From assembly GCF_021398735.1 (NCBI RefSeq), contig NZ_CP090349.1, forward strand, positions 3,987,001 to 4,051,000: a stretch of 64,000 bases of DNA, in the 5' to 3' direction. Numbering within the stretch: the stretch's first letter is position 1; each line of letters starts with the position of its first letter. A program made the position numbers and the translations under genes. This DNA comes from Methylobacterium oryzae. Its GTDB lineage: Bacteria; Pseudomonadota; Alphaproteobacteria; Rhizobiales; Beijerinckiaceae. The notes beneath the pieces are model-generated. The model had not been told where the DNA came from and made no database searches. It was given only the letters and a program-made list of their open reading frames with translations. Shown here one piece after another: positions 44,899-53,317 of the stretch.

Positions 44899-45390
44899 TC
44901 ACACCGCGCCGGGATCGAGGCCCGGCCAAGCCACGATCCGGTCCGGCAACTCGTCCTCCGAGAATTCCTCCTCGTTGCCGGCGAGCCGGCCGCGGACCGA
45001 GATGCCCGCCTCGTGCACGCTCGCGGCCCGGCCGGAGACCAGGGGGTGCCACGGGTAGAGCGGCTGCCCGTCGCGCACGAGCCGGTACGCGCAGGTCGGC
45101 GGCAGCCAGGCGATCGACCGCACCGCCTCCGGCGTCAGGCGCACGCAGTCGGGCACCCGCTTCTGCCGCCGCGCGTAGTCGCGGCACCGGCAGGTGAGGC
45201 CGTCGAGCAGGGTGCACCCGATATCGGTGTGATGGACCTCGCCGGTATCCTCGTCCTCGAGCTTCATCAGGCAGCACCGGCCGCAGCCGTCGCACAGGCT
45301 CTCCCACTCGGACGGGGTCATGGCTTCGAGCGTCTTGGTCCGCCAGAACGGCTCGACCGCCCCGCGGCGCGGCGCCTCGGGCTTGGGCAT
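44899..45390 (-). CDS. YcgN/UPF0260 family Cys-rich protein
   Basis: 163 residues. The N-terminal half holds [32 protein letters not shown], a CxxCxxCC metal/Fe-S-type cluster, and [17 protein letters not shown] adds further cysteines (YkgJ-like). The tail [19 protein letters not shown] is conserved in UPF0260. Function unknown. ATG 45390 is preferred over the longer frame to 45492. Confidence 0.92.
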   Translation of the reverse strand: MPKPEAPRRGAVEPFWRTKTLEAMTPSEWESLCDGCGRCCLMKLEDEDTGEVHHTDIGCTLLDGLTCRCRDYARRQKRVPDCVRLTPEAVRSIAWLPPTCAYRLVRDGQPLYPWHPLVSGRAASVHEAGISVRGRLAGNEEEFSEDELPDRIVAWPGLDPGAV

Positions 45391-45702
45391 CGGGAAAGTC
45401 TCTCGGATGGGAAGCCGCCTCTCTGCCCGAGGCGCAGCACCGCTGCAAGCGTGGCAGCCGAGTGTCGCCGACGGCCGCCCTGCGATTGCCATGCGACCGG
45501 ATCGCCCCGTCGTGCGTTACGGCCAAGCTCGTCCGCGGCGAATCACGAGACTGCGCAGAGCCTCGCCGCCGGTTCCGGATCCTGCTATGGACGTCGGATG
45601 CCGTGCGGTGGCGCCGGCAGGGTTCGTGTCCGCGGCGCGGGCGCCCGACCATCCGCCGCCAGGTTCCGCCGCAGAGGCGCTCGACAAGCCGGGTTCGACA
45701 TC
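45391..45702. other. Divergent intergenic region between the YcgN-type gene and PBP1A
   Basis: 312 nt with no supported gene. It must carry both promoters. A GC-rich open frame runs through it into PBP1A, but the conserved PBP sequence begins only at GTG 45703. No clear operator, hairpin or Pribnow-like box was recognised. Confidence 0.4.
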
Positions 45703-48000
45703 GTGCGCCTGCCGACGTTCACCGAGATCAAGGTCCGCCTCGAACGCGCCGCCCTCGCCTTCGACGCCTGGGTCAACGCGAGCCTGTACGACGGCGGCCA
45801 GTCCACGGGTCAGGCCTACGAGCGCTTCCAGCGCGTCATGAGCCGCTTCGCGGTGCGCGGCTGGAAGCGCGTCGCCCTCGACCTGACGAGCGAGGGAGTG
45901 ACGATCGGGACCGGCGGCGCCATCCTGATGCTCGCGCTGGCGCAGCCCGCCTTCCAGCTCACCAGCGAGAACTGGCTGAAGCAGCAGGATCTGGCCGTCA
46001 CCTTCCTCGACCGCTACGGCACCGAGGTCGGGCGGCGCGGGATCAAGCACGACGACTCGCTGAAGCTCGACGACTTTCCCGACATCATGATCAAGGCGCT
46101 GGTCTCCACCGAGGACCGGCGCTTCTACGAGCACTGGGGCATCGACCCGATCGGCACGCTGCGGGCGCTGGTGAACAATTCCCGCGGCGGCAGCGGGACG
46201 CAGGGCGGGTCCTCGATCACCCAGCAGCTCGCCAAGAACCTGTTCCTGACGAACGAGCGCTCGCTGGAGCGGAAGGTCAACGAGGCCTTCCTGGCCCTGT
46301 GGCTCGAGAGCCATCTCACCAAGAACGAGATCCTGAAGCTCTACCTCGACCGCGCCTACATGGGCGGCGGCACCTTCGGCGCGGTGGCGGCGGCGGACTA
46401 CTATTTCGGCAAGCCGCTCAAGGACATCAGCCTCGCGGAGGCCGCCATGCTGGCGGGCCTGTTCAAGGCGCCGACCAAGTACGCCCCGCACGTCAACCTG
46501 CCGGCGGCCCGCGCCCGGGCGGCGGACGTGTTGCACAACATGGTGGAGGCGGGCTTCGTCACCGAGGGCCAGATCCAGACGGCGCTCCGAAACCCGGCGA
46601 CGCCGGTGACCCGCACCCGCGACATCACCGCCGACTACTACCTCGACTGGGCCTTCGGCGAGATCAAGGCGATGGCCGACGCGGGCAAGCTGCGCAACGA
46701 CCGCGTGCTGACCGTGAAGACGCCGCTGGACCTCGCGATCCAGAAGCGGGCCGACGAGGCGGTGGCCGACATCCTGCGCAAATCCGGCGACGCCTACGAC
46801 GTGGACGAGGCCGCCATGGTGATCCTCGATCCCGACGGGGCGCTGCGCGCCATGGTGGGCGGCGCGGATTACGGCGAGAGCCAGTTCAACCGCGCCACCG
46901 ACGCGCTGCGCCAGCCCGGCTCCTCGTTCAAGCCCTACGTCTACTCGGCCGCGCTCGCCTCCGGGCTGTTCAAGCCCGACACGACGGTGGTCGACAGCCC
47001 CGTCTGCATCGGCAACTGGTGCCCGCAGAATTACGGCCGCTCCTATGCCGGCCGGGTTCCGATGTGGCTCGCGGTGGCGAAGTCGATCAACACGATCCCG
47101 ATCAAGATCTCCATCGCCCTCGGCAAGGCGATGGGCATCAGCCATGAGGCCAAGGCCGCCAAGGCGGGCCGCGCGAAGATCACGGAACTCGCCCACAAGA
47201 TGGGCATCACCTCGAACCTGATCGACACGGTCTCGATGCCGATCGGCTCGGACGAGGTGACGGTCATCGACCAGGCGGCGGGCTACGCGGTGTTCGCCAA
47301 CGGCGGCTTCCGCGCCAAGCCCTACGCGGCCATCGAGGTGAAGAACTCGTCCGGCGAGGTGATCTACCGCCACGCCGACGAGGCGCCCGAGCGGGTTCTC
47401 TCGCCCCAGGTCGTGGCGGACATGAACTTCATGCTCAACAAGGTGGTCGAGGAGGGCACCGGCAAGCGGGCCCAGCTCGAGGGCGTGAAGGTGGCGGGCA
47501 AGTCCGGCACGACGAACGCCTACCGGGACGCGTGGTTCGTCGGCTACACCGGCAATTACGTCGGCGCCGTCTGGTTCGGCAACGACGACCACACCTCGAC
47601 CAACAAGCTCACCGGCGGCTCCCTCCCGGCCCAGCTCTGGCACGACGTCATGGAGCCGGCCCACCAGGGCATCGAGATCAAGGGCCTGCCCGGCCTGAAG
47701 GAGAGCCCGCGCGCCGCCCAGCAGCAGGCCTCCGGCGGCCCGACCGCGCCGACCGATCCCAATGCCAGCGCCTACGGCAAGCTCTCGCGCCGCTCCTTCG
47801 AGGTGATCAGCGGCCTGAACGGCCTGTTCCGCACCGTCGAGCGCGCGCCCGGCTCGGCCGCGGACGCGCCTGCCGGCGCCGGAAGCGCGCCGAGGACCGG
47901 CCGGAAGCCCGGCGACCGGGCGGCGGCGCCGCCGTCGGGTCAGCTGCGCGAGGTCGCCGAGGGCGCCCGCCCGGTCGGCGGCTTCACCGAGGTGCGGTGA
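45703..48000 (+). CDS. Bifunctional penicillin-binding protein 1A-type (GT51 plus transpeptidase)
   Basis: 765 residues from GTG 45703. An N-terminal region with a hydrophobic helix (about 69-85) is followed by GT51, with EDRRFYEHWGID (catalytic Glu137) and GGSSITQQLAKNLFL, and then by transpeptidase motifs SSFK (Ser407-Lys410), SIN (461-463) and KSGTT in VAGKSGTTNAYRD. The C-terminal 100 residues are low-complexity Ala/Pro/Gly. It makes and cross-links peptidoglycan. The DUF1214 and DUF1254 genes follow 4 nt downstream. Confidence 0.93.
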   Translation: MRLPTFTEIKVRLERAALAFDAWVNASLYDGGQSTGQAYERFQRVMSRFAVRGWKRVALDLTSEGVTIGTGGAILMLALAQPAFQLTSENWLKQQDLAVTFLDRYGTEVGRRGIKHDDSLKLDDFPDIMIKALVSTEDRRFYEHWGIDPIGTLRALVNNSRGGSGTQGGSSITQQLAKNLFLTNERSLERKVNEAFLALWLESHLTKNEILKLYLDRAYMGGGTFGAVAAADYYFGKPLKDISLAEAAMLAGLFKAPTKYAPHVNLPAARARAADVLHNMVEAGFVTEGQIQTALRNPATPVTRTRDITADYYLDWAFGEIKAMADAGKLRNDRVLTVKTPLDLAIQKRADEAVADILRKSGDAYDVDEAAMVILDPDGALRAMVGGADYGESQFNRATDALRQPGSSFKPYVYSAALASGLFKPDTTVVDSPVCIGNWCPQNYGRSYAGRVPMWLAVAKSINTIPIKISIALGKAMGISHEAKAAKAGRAKITELAHKMGITSNLIDTVSMPIGSDEVTVIDQAAGYAVFANGGFRAKPYAAIEVKNSSGEVIYRHADEAPERVLSPQVVADMNFMLNKVVEEGTGKRAQLEGVKVAGKSGTTNAYRDAWFVGYTGNYVGAVWFGNDDHTSTNKLTGGSLPAQLWHDVMEPAHQGIEIKGLPGLKESPRAAQQQASGGPTAPTDPNASAYGKLSRRSFEVISGLNGLFRTVERAPGSAADAPAGAGSAPRTGRKPGDRAAAPPSGQLREVAEGARPVGGFTEVR

Positions 48001-48004
48001 GCGC

Positions 48005-48688
48005 ATGAAGCTCACGATCCCCGAGGCGCTCGGTCGGACCTCCGTGTTCGCCGGCGCCCCACGCAACGGCGCTGCGCGCTTCGTCCTGCGCCTCTGGCGC
48101 AAGAGCTCGATCGCCGGCCTCGCCGCCTACACCCTGGCGCTGGGCGCCGTCCTGGGACTCGCCAGCGCCGACTGGGCCACGAGCGGCGGCTACCCGTTCG
48201 GCGGCGTGCAGGTCGGAGCCTGGACCGCGTGGCCGCGGGCCGGCGCGGCGAATGCCGATCCCTACACCCGCGCCGTCAACGCGCGCCGCGGCGAGATCCC
48301 CCTGGCGGTCGGTGAGGGCCTGCTTCTGACCGCGGCGGTCGATGATTCCGGTCAGGCGCTCGACGCGACCTGCACGTACCGGATCGGCGGCGCGACGCCG
48401 CCCGCCCGCGCCTGGACCGTCACGGTCGCCGGGCGCGGCGCGCGCGAACCCGGCCGCGCGCCGCTGCGCGAGGGCTTCACCTCCACGGAAGTGCTGCGCA
48501 CGGCCGACGGGCGCTTCACGATCACGCTCGCGCCGGATGTCCAGCCGGGCAACTGGCTCCCGAGCCCGCGGGCGAGCGGGCCGGTCCGCCTCGCCCTGCG
48601 CCTGTACGATACGCCGGTCGCCGCCAGCGTCGGGTCCCTCGACCGAAGTGCCGTGCCGGCCATCACCCGCGTGGGGTGCGCCCCGTGA
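48005..48688 (+). CDS. DUF1214 domain protein
   Basis: 227 residues. A transmembrane/signal anchor (about 35-55, SIAGLAAYTLALGAVLGLASA) precedes a beta-rich domain (CTYRIGGATPPARAWTVTV, DGRFTITLAPDVQPGNWLP), the DUF1214 hallmark. Likely periplasmic. ATG is 4 nt after the PBP1A stop and the gene overlaps the DUF1254 gene by 4 nt. These two families often occur fused; here they are split. Confidence 0.88.
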   Translation: MKLTIPEALGRTSVFAGAPRNGAARFVLRLWRKSSIAGLAAYTLALGAVLGLASADWATSGGYPFGGVQVGAWTAWPRAGAANADPYTRAVNARRGEIPLAVGEGLLLTAAVDDSGQALDATCTYRIGGATPPARAWTVTVAGRGAREPGRAPLREGFTSTEVLRTADGRFTITLAPDVQPGNWLPSPRASGPVRLALRLYDTPVAASVGSLDRSAVPAITRVGCAP

Positions 48689-49350
48689 GCCTGCGCTTCG
48701 TCTACGCCACGCTGATCGGCCTCGTGCTCGCCGGGATCGTCCACATCGCGGCGGTCCTGGCGATCCCCGCCCTGTCGGAGGCCGACGCGGTCTCGCGCGC
48801 CCGCACCAGCGAGAACTTGGACCATCCGCAATCGATCTACGCGGTCGCGACCGGCGACGACCCCTCCCCGCCCGAGGCGTGGCTGCCGATCCCGGATCCG
48901 GCGGTCGCCGTGGGCGTCTGCGCCTACAACCTCGCGGACGGGCCCATGCGCGTCTCGGCCCGCACTGGTCCGCTGTCGCTCTCGCTCGCCGCGCATGCCC
49001 GCCGCGGGGCGTTCTACGCGGTGACCGATCAGGCCGCGGTCCGCGGGGCTCTGGATCTCGTGATCCTGACCCGGGCGCAGTACGACGAGGCGCTGGCCGA
49101 CGACGATGAGAACGATCCGAGCCGCGACGTGCGCATCGTCGCGCCCGACGCGCGCGGCTTCGTGGTGGTGCGGGTGATCGCCGGTCTCCCGAGCCAGAGG
49201 CCCGCCGCCAACGCCGCCGTCCAGGCCGTCTCCTGCACCACCGACACGCCGACGGACGATGCGTCCGCGGGCAAGGACACGCCCGGCAAGGACACGCCCG
49301 GCAAGGACGCGTCGGGCAAGGATGCGTCGGGCAAGGGAGCGGGACGCTGA
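48685..49350 (+). CDS. DUF1254 domain protein with tandem-repeat tail
   Basis: 221 residues from GTG 48685, overlapping the preceding stop (GTGA); GTG 48676 is possible. An N-terminal membrane helix (FVYATLIGLVLAGIVHIAAVLAI) leads into the DUF1254-like domain with VAVGVCAYNLADGPMRVSA. The last 27 residues are four to five copies of GKDxx (DNA repeats at 49270-49344). Periplasmic by inference; role unknown. Confidence 0.85.
   Translation: MSLRFVYATLIGLVLAGIVHIAAVLAIPALSEADAVSRARTSENLDHPQSIYAVATGDDPSPPEAWLPIPDPAVAVGVCAYNLADGPMRVSARTGPLSLSLAAHARRGAFYAVTDQAAVRGALDLVILTRAQYDEALADDDENDPSRDVRIVAPDARGFVVVRVIAGLPSQRPAANAAVQAVSCTTDTPTDDASAGKDTPGKDTPGKDASGKDASGKGAGR
49270..49344 (+). repeat. 15-nt tandem repeat in the DUF1254 gene 3' end
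   Basis: Five contiguous 15-nt units: two identical GGCAAGGACACGCCC, then two variants ending GCGTCG and a degenerate fifth. They encode GKDTP-GKDTP-GKDAS-GKDAS-GKGAG. In-frame repeats of this kind can change copy number by slippage. Confidence 0.85.
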
Positions 49351-49447
49351 GCGAGGACGCCGCACGGGTCCGCGGCGCCGGTCGACCGGTGCCGAGCCCC
49401 CGCGGCCCCGCGTTCTCCCGGATGACGGCGCCGGCCCCGCCGACGCG

Positions 49448-50413
49448 ATGACTGCAGCCGCCGCGACGATGCCGTCCTCGGCCGCCGGGATCACGCGATC
49501 CGCCCTCGATCTGATCGGTAACACGCCGCGCGTCGCCCTCGACCGCGTCCATCCCGGTCCGGGCCGCATCCTCGCGAAGGCCGAGTTCATGCAGCCCGGC
49601 GGCAGCGTCAAGGACCGCGCCGCCCGCGCCATCCTGCTGTCCGCGCGCGCGGACGGCCGCCTCGCCGCGGGGGCGCCCGTGGTGGAGATGACCAGCGGCA
49701 ACATGGGGGCCGGCCTCGCGGTGGCCTGCGCGGCCCTGGGGCACCCGCTCGTGGTCACGATGTCGGCCGGGAACAGTCTCCAGCGCGTGCGGATGCTCGA
49801 GGCGCTCGGTGCCGAGGTCGTGCGGGTGCCGCAGGTGGACGGCGTCCCGGGGCAGGTCACCGGCGCCGACGTGCGGGCGGCCGCGGATGCGGCGGAGCGC
49901 GTCGCGACCGAGCGGGGCGGCTTCTACATCGACCAGTTCCATGCGCCGGAGGGCGTGCGCGCGCATCGCGACACGACCGGACCGGAGATCTGGGCGCAAT
50001 CGTCCGGCCGGGTCGATGCCTGGGTGGCGGCCGTGGGCACGGGCGCGACCTTCCTCGGCGTGGCCGCGGCCCTGCGCGCGCGCAACCCGTCCCTGATCTG
50101 CGCCGCGGTCGAGCCGGCGGGCTGTCAGCCCCTCGGCGGATTGCCGGTCACGAAGCACCGGCACCTGATCCAGGGCACCGGCTATGGCAGCGTCCCGCCG
50201 CACTGGACGGCCGGCCTGATGGACCTGTCCATCCCGGTGACCGACGCGGCGACCGAGGAGTGGCGGCGGGCCCTGGCGACGCGGGAGGGCCTGCACGTCG
50301 GCTACTCGGCGGCGGCCAACGTCGCGGCGACGGTCGCGCTGCTGTCGTCCGGGCGCCTCCCCAGCGACGCGACCGCCGTGACCGTCCTCTGCGACACCGG
50401 ACTGAAGTACTAG
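49448..50413 (+). CDS. PLP-dependent cysteine synthase-like protein
   Basis: 321-residue fold-type II PLP enzyme. The cofactor Lys is in QPGGSVKDRAA, the substrate-binding loop is TSGNMGAGLA, the phosphate-binding glycine run is VGTGATFLGV, and the C-terminal HVGYSAAANVAA corresponds to the cysteine synthase G(I/F)S loop. The substrate loop has TSGNMG, where O-acetylserine sulfhydrylases have TSGNTG, so substrate may differ from O-acetylserine. Confidence 0.87.
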   Translation: MTAAAATMPSSAAGITRSALDLIGNTPRVALDRVHPGPGRILAKAEFMQPGGSVKDRAARAILLSARADGRLAAGAPVVEMTSGNMGAGLAVACAALGHPLVVTMSAGNSLQRVRMLEALGAEVVRVPQVDGVPGQVTGADVRAAADAAERVATERGGFYIDQFHAPEGVRAHRDTTGPEIWAQSSGRVDAWVAAVGTGATFLGVAAALRARNPSLICAAVEPAGCQPLGGLPVTKHRHLIQGTGYGSVPPHWTAGLMDLSIPVTDAATEEWRRALATREGLHVGYSAAANVAATVALLSSGRLPSDATAVTVLCDTGLKY

Positions 50414-50480
50414 GGCCGGCGGAGTCCGGCCTCCGGCCATCCGCGCGGCACGACCCTCATCCTCGGGCGGCCTCGAGCGC

Positions 50481-51308
50481 TCAGTATTTGACCACCAGCG
50501 GTTCCGCCTGCGCGACCGGTGGGGGCGGCAGCGGAAGCGGCCCGAGGCCGCACCGGGCCGCGGCGTCCGGCGGCAGGAGCGGGTCGAGCAGGTTGCGGCG
50601 CGCGGCCAGCATCAGGATGGACCGCTCGGCCGAGACCGATTCCGGCACCGGCGCGGCCGCGAACAGGTGCTCCAGCGCGAACCGGTAGCGGGCGAGCCGC
50701 AGGCCGGCCTCGAAGCGCACCCAGGCGATCAGGCAGCGGTTCTCGGCGACCCGCTGGACGGCATCCCGCACGGCGGCGTCGTCGAGGGTCTTGGCGAAGG
50801 GCAGGCTGCGCAGGCGAGCGGCATCCGCGTCGATGACGCGGGCGGCCAGCGCTACGAAGAGCGGGATCAGCCGCGCGTCGGCGGTCACGTCGTCGCTGAG
50901 CTTCCGGTAGCGGGAGACTGGGGAGCGGGACGGCTCCTCCGTCAGGGCCTCGTAATAGGCGCCGACTTCCTCGTAGCGCCACGTCGGCGGGAGCGCGTGG
51001 GCGCTGGCGAGGCCGAACACCGTGTCCTGGAAGGCCGTGAAGTTGCTGGCCGGCGCGACGAACCGCCACGCGCGGTCGCGCAGGGTCAGTTCGTCGTCGG
51101 TGAGGCCGGAATCGAGCAGGACGCGCCCGCGATCCCGGGTGCTGAAGCTGCCCGTCGTGTCGATGAGCCCGTTCCAGACCCCCGTGCGCGGCCGGCCGAA
51201 ATCGCCGCTCTGGGTGCAGGCCGCGAGCAGGGCGAGCGCGGCGCCGGCGGGGGCGAGGCGCAGCGCGGTGCGCGCGCGGTCGGGCTGCCGGCGATCCGGG
51301 GCTGACAT
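50481..51308 (-). CDS. Putative lipoprotein, unknown function
   Basis: 275 residues. A signal peptide with lipobox (ALALLAAC, mature N-terminal Cys31 followed by TQSG) suggests an outer-membrane lipoprotein. The rest is helical and rich in Arg/Ala (RYRKLSDDVTADARLIPLF, ENRCLIAWVRFEAGLRLARYRFALEHLF), ending in a Pro-rich tail. No domain is recognised. Confidence 0.7.
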   Translation of the reverse strand: MSAPDRRQPDRARTALRLAPAGAALALLAACTQSGDFGRPRTGVWNGLIDTTGSFSTRDRGRVLLDSGLTDDELTLRDRAWRFVAPASNFTAFQDTVFGLASAHALPPTWRYEEVGAYYEALTEEPSRSPVSRYRKLSDDVTADARLIPLFVALAARVIDADAARLRSLPFAKTLDDAAVRDAVQRVAENRCLIAWVRFEAGLRLARYRFALEHLFAAAPVPESVSAERSILMLAARRNLLDPLLPPDAAARCGLGPLPLPPPPVAQAEPLVVKY

Positions 51309-51361
51309 GGGAGAACCGTCGGTGGTGTCGCGCGGCCGGGGGGACATGCGCGGGGACGTCC

Positions 51362-51574
51362 TCAGGACGCGAGGCGCTCGTAGCGCACGCCGAGGAACAG
51401 GAGGATCTCGCCGCGCCGCTCGCCGGAGCGCGGGATCCGGCAGGTCCGCCGCACCTCCGCGCCCGGGAACGGGATCAGGGTGGCGGACGGGGCCTGCGCG
51501 GCTCTGCGCGCCGGATCGGCGACGGGCTTCGACGAACGGGCTTCGCCGGTCTCCAGCGGCTTGATGACGGTCAT
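51362..51574 (-). CDS. Hypothetical small protein (70 aa)
   Basis: 70 residues, polar and Arg-rich, with segments SATLIPFPGAEVRRTCRIP and GEILLFLGVRYERLAS. No known domain. AGGAG lies 10 nt upstream of ATG 51574. It lies 53 nt upstream of the lipoprotein gene on the same strand and may be cotranscribed with it. Confidence 0.55.
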   Translation of the reverse strand: MTVIKPLETGEARSSKPVADPARRAAQAPSATLIPFPGAEVRRTCRIPRSGERRGEILLFLGVRYERLAS

Positions 51575-51689
51575 GGTCTCCGGCTCCTGTCGGCGGTCCG
51601 AGCATCTGGCCCGGGCCCTTCGGAGGGCGTCGGCAAGGGCTACCGAAACAATCCAGCACGACGTGGTTAACGGAGTCTTTCCGGGCCCC

Positions 51690-51807
51690 CGCCGGGAATC
51701 TCGGTGCTGGCAGGAGTTGGCGCGTGAATTGCGTGGGTGTTCGCGCCCATGGCGGGCGTTTCCTCCCTTCGACTTGAGGCCCTGTCCGATCCGGACGGGG
51801 CCTTCTT
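51690..51807 (+). ncRNA. Candidate small RNA ending in a hairpin terminator
   Basis: An otherwise empty plus-strand gap ends with a 12-bp terminator stem (51777-51803) plus TTCTT, yet no plus-strand protein gene precedes it. Just before it are a GC stem, GGCGCG...CGCGCC, and an exposed pyrimidine run TTTCCTCCC near 51760, the anti-Shine-Dalgarno motif typical of Rhizobiales alpha-r14-like sRNAs. The 5' end is a guess and no clear promoter is seen. Confidence 0.3.
51777..51807 (+). terminator. Rho-independent terminator in an intergenic gap
   Basis: Stem AGGCCCTGTCCG / CGGACGGGGCCT with one G-U pair and a 3-nt loop, followed on the plus strand by TCTTATG. No T tract follows on the minus strand, so it terminates plus-strand transcription. 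Confidence 0.65.
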
Positions 51808-52010
51808 ATGTGCGGACGGCCCGCCGGGCGGCGGCGCTGTGCGACCCGCGCGCCACACCGCGGCGAAGCGTGGCCGCGACGTTGCCGCGCGGAACCCGTC
51901 GGGACCCTCGGCGCTTGCCTACCGCCCGGCCCGACCGATATGCCGGGCACGGGCGATGGCGGGACCGCCGTGTCGGCTCTCCGCCCGATCGAGATTGAGG
52001 ACACCGCTGA
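51808..52010. other. Leader region of the small secreted Cys protein gene
   Basis: About 200 nt, GC-rich, with no supported gene. It should contain the promoter for the gene at 52011. The whole gap from 51575 to 52010 otherwise holds only the candidate sRNA and terminator described separately. Confidence 0.35.
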
Positions 52011-52304
52011 ATGCGACTGGTTCCGGAACGATCCCTGCGCGCCTTCCGCCGCCGCGGCTTGGCTACTGCGGCGCTGGCGCTGTTCGCGCTGACCGCCGGC
52101 CCCGCCTACGCCCAGCGGGAGGATCAGGGCCTGCAGCTCGGCTGCGCGAACGACTATTTCCGCCTCTGCGCGGGCGTCGATCCGAACAGCCAGGACGCGG
52201 ATCGCTGCATGATGCGCAACCGCAAGCGCCTGTCCCCGGAATGCCGGGCGGCGATCGGCGACTACGACAAGCGCACGGGCAGCAAGTCCCTGTCCGACGA
52301 TTGA
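52011..52304 (+). CDS. Small exported Cys-containing protein
   Basis: 97 residues. The signal peptide (twin-Arg-like [24 protein letters not shown]) is cut after about residue 34. The mature part has four cysteines in [42 protein letters not shown], resembling the Cys-rich repeat (Cys-rich_FGFR1-like) found in rhizobial secreted proteins. Function unknown. Confidence 0.75.
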   Translation: MRLVPERSLRAFRRRGLATAALALFALTAGPAYAQREDQGLQLGCANDYFRLCAGVDPNSQDADRCMMRNRKRLSPECRAAIGDYDKRTGSKSLSDD

Positions 52305-52350
52305 GACGGGACCCGGTCGAGTTGCCCGCCGTTGGCGAGAGGCGTTTGGT

Positions 52351-53307
52351 ATGAGCCTGACCGTCGCGGTCCAGATGGACCCGATCCAGAATATCCGGAT
52401 CGCGGGTGACACCACCTTCGCCCTGCTGCTGGAGGCCCAGCGGCGGGGGCACGCGCTCGTCTACTACACGCCCGACCGGCTCTCGATGCAGGGCCGGCGC
52501 GTGACGGCCCGCGTCGAGCGGCTGAGAGTGCAGGACGTCGAGGGCGCGCACTTCACCCTGGCGCCGCCGGAGCGGATCGACCTCGCCGAGGCGGACGTGG
52601 TGCTGATGCGCCAGGACCCGCCCTTCGACATGGCCTACATCACGGCCACCCACATGCTCGAGCGGATCCATCCGGAGACCCTTGTGGTCAACGATCCCTT
52701 CGAGGTGCGCAACGCGCCCGAGAAGCTGTTCGTCCTCGACTTCCCCGAGCTGATGCCGCCGACGCTGATCAGCCGCGACAAGGCGGAGATCGAGGCCTTC
52801 CGGCTGGAGCACGGGACCGTGGCGATGAAGCCGCTGCACGGGCACGGCGGCGCGGCCGTGTTCAAGGTCACCGAGAAGGACCCGAATTTCGGCTCGATGT
52901 TCGACCTGTTCGCCACGACCTTCCGGGAGGCCTGGGTCGTGCAGCGCTACCTCGACCGGGTCACCGAGGGCGACAAGCGCATCATCCTGGTCGACGGCGT
53001 CCCGATGGGGGCGGTCAACCGCGTCCCGGCCGCGAACGACATCCGCTCCAACATGGTCCGCGGTGGCGCCGCCTCCGCCTCCGAGCTCACCGACCGCGAG
53101 CGCGAGATCTGCGCCACGATCGGCCCGGAACTGGCGCGGCGGGGCCTGATCCTGGTGGGCATCGACGTGATCGACGGGCACCTCACCGAGATCAACGTCA
53201 CCTCCCCCACCGGCATCCGGGCGATCCAGCGACTCGGGGGCCCCGACCTGTCGGTCGCGGTCTGGGACGCGATCGAGGCCCGGATCGCGGCGCGCAAGGG
53301 CGTCTGA
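52351..53307 (+). CDS. gshB: Glutathione synthetase
   Basis: 318 residues, ATP-grasp ligase joining gamma-glutamylcysteine and glycine. [21 protein letters not shown] and [14 protein letters not shown] are the GshB N-terminal domain. [15 protein letters not shown] is the nucleotide/Mg loop, and [28 protein letters not shown] is the C-terminal ATP-grasp signature. Provides glutathione for the formaldehyde/methylglyoxal detoxification that gloB serves. ATG 52351 gives full family length. Confidence 0.97.
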   Translation: MSLTVAVQMDPIQNIRIAGDTTFALLLEAQRRGHALVYYTPDRLSMQGRRVTARVERLRVQDVEGAHFTLAPPERIDLAEADVVLMRQDPPFDMAYITATHMLERIHPETLVVNDPFEVRNAPEKLFVLDFPELMPPTLISRDKAEIEAFRLEHGTVAMKPLHGHGGAAVFKVTEKDPNFGSMFDLFATTFREAWVVQRYLDRVTEGDKRIILVDGVPMGAVNRVPAANDIRSNMVRGGAASASELTDREREICATIGPELARRGLILVGIDVIDGHLTEINVTSPTGIRAIQRLGGPDLSVAVWDAIEARIAARKGV

Positions 53308-53317
53308 CGGGGCGCGC

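Noticed and set aside
48005..49350. Frameshifted single DUF1214-DUF1254 gene
   Set aside because: Both frames have their own starts with GTGA coupling and a membrane anchor each, so two separate genes fit better than a broken fusion.
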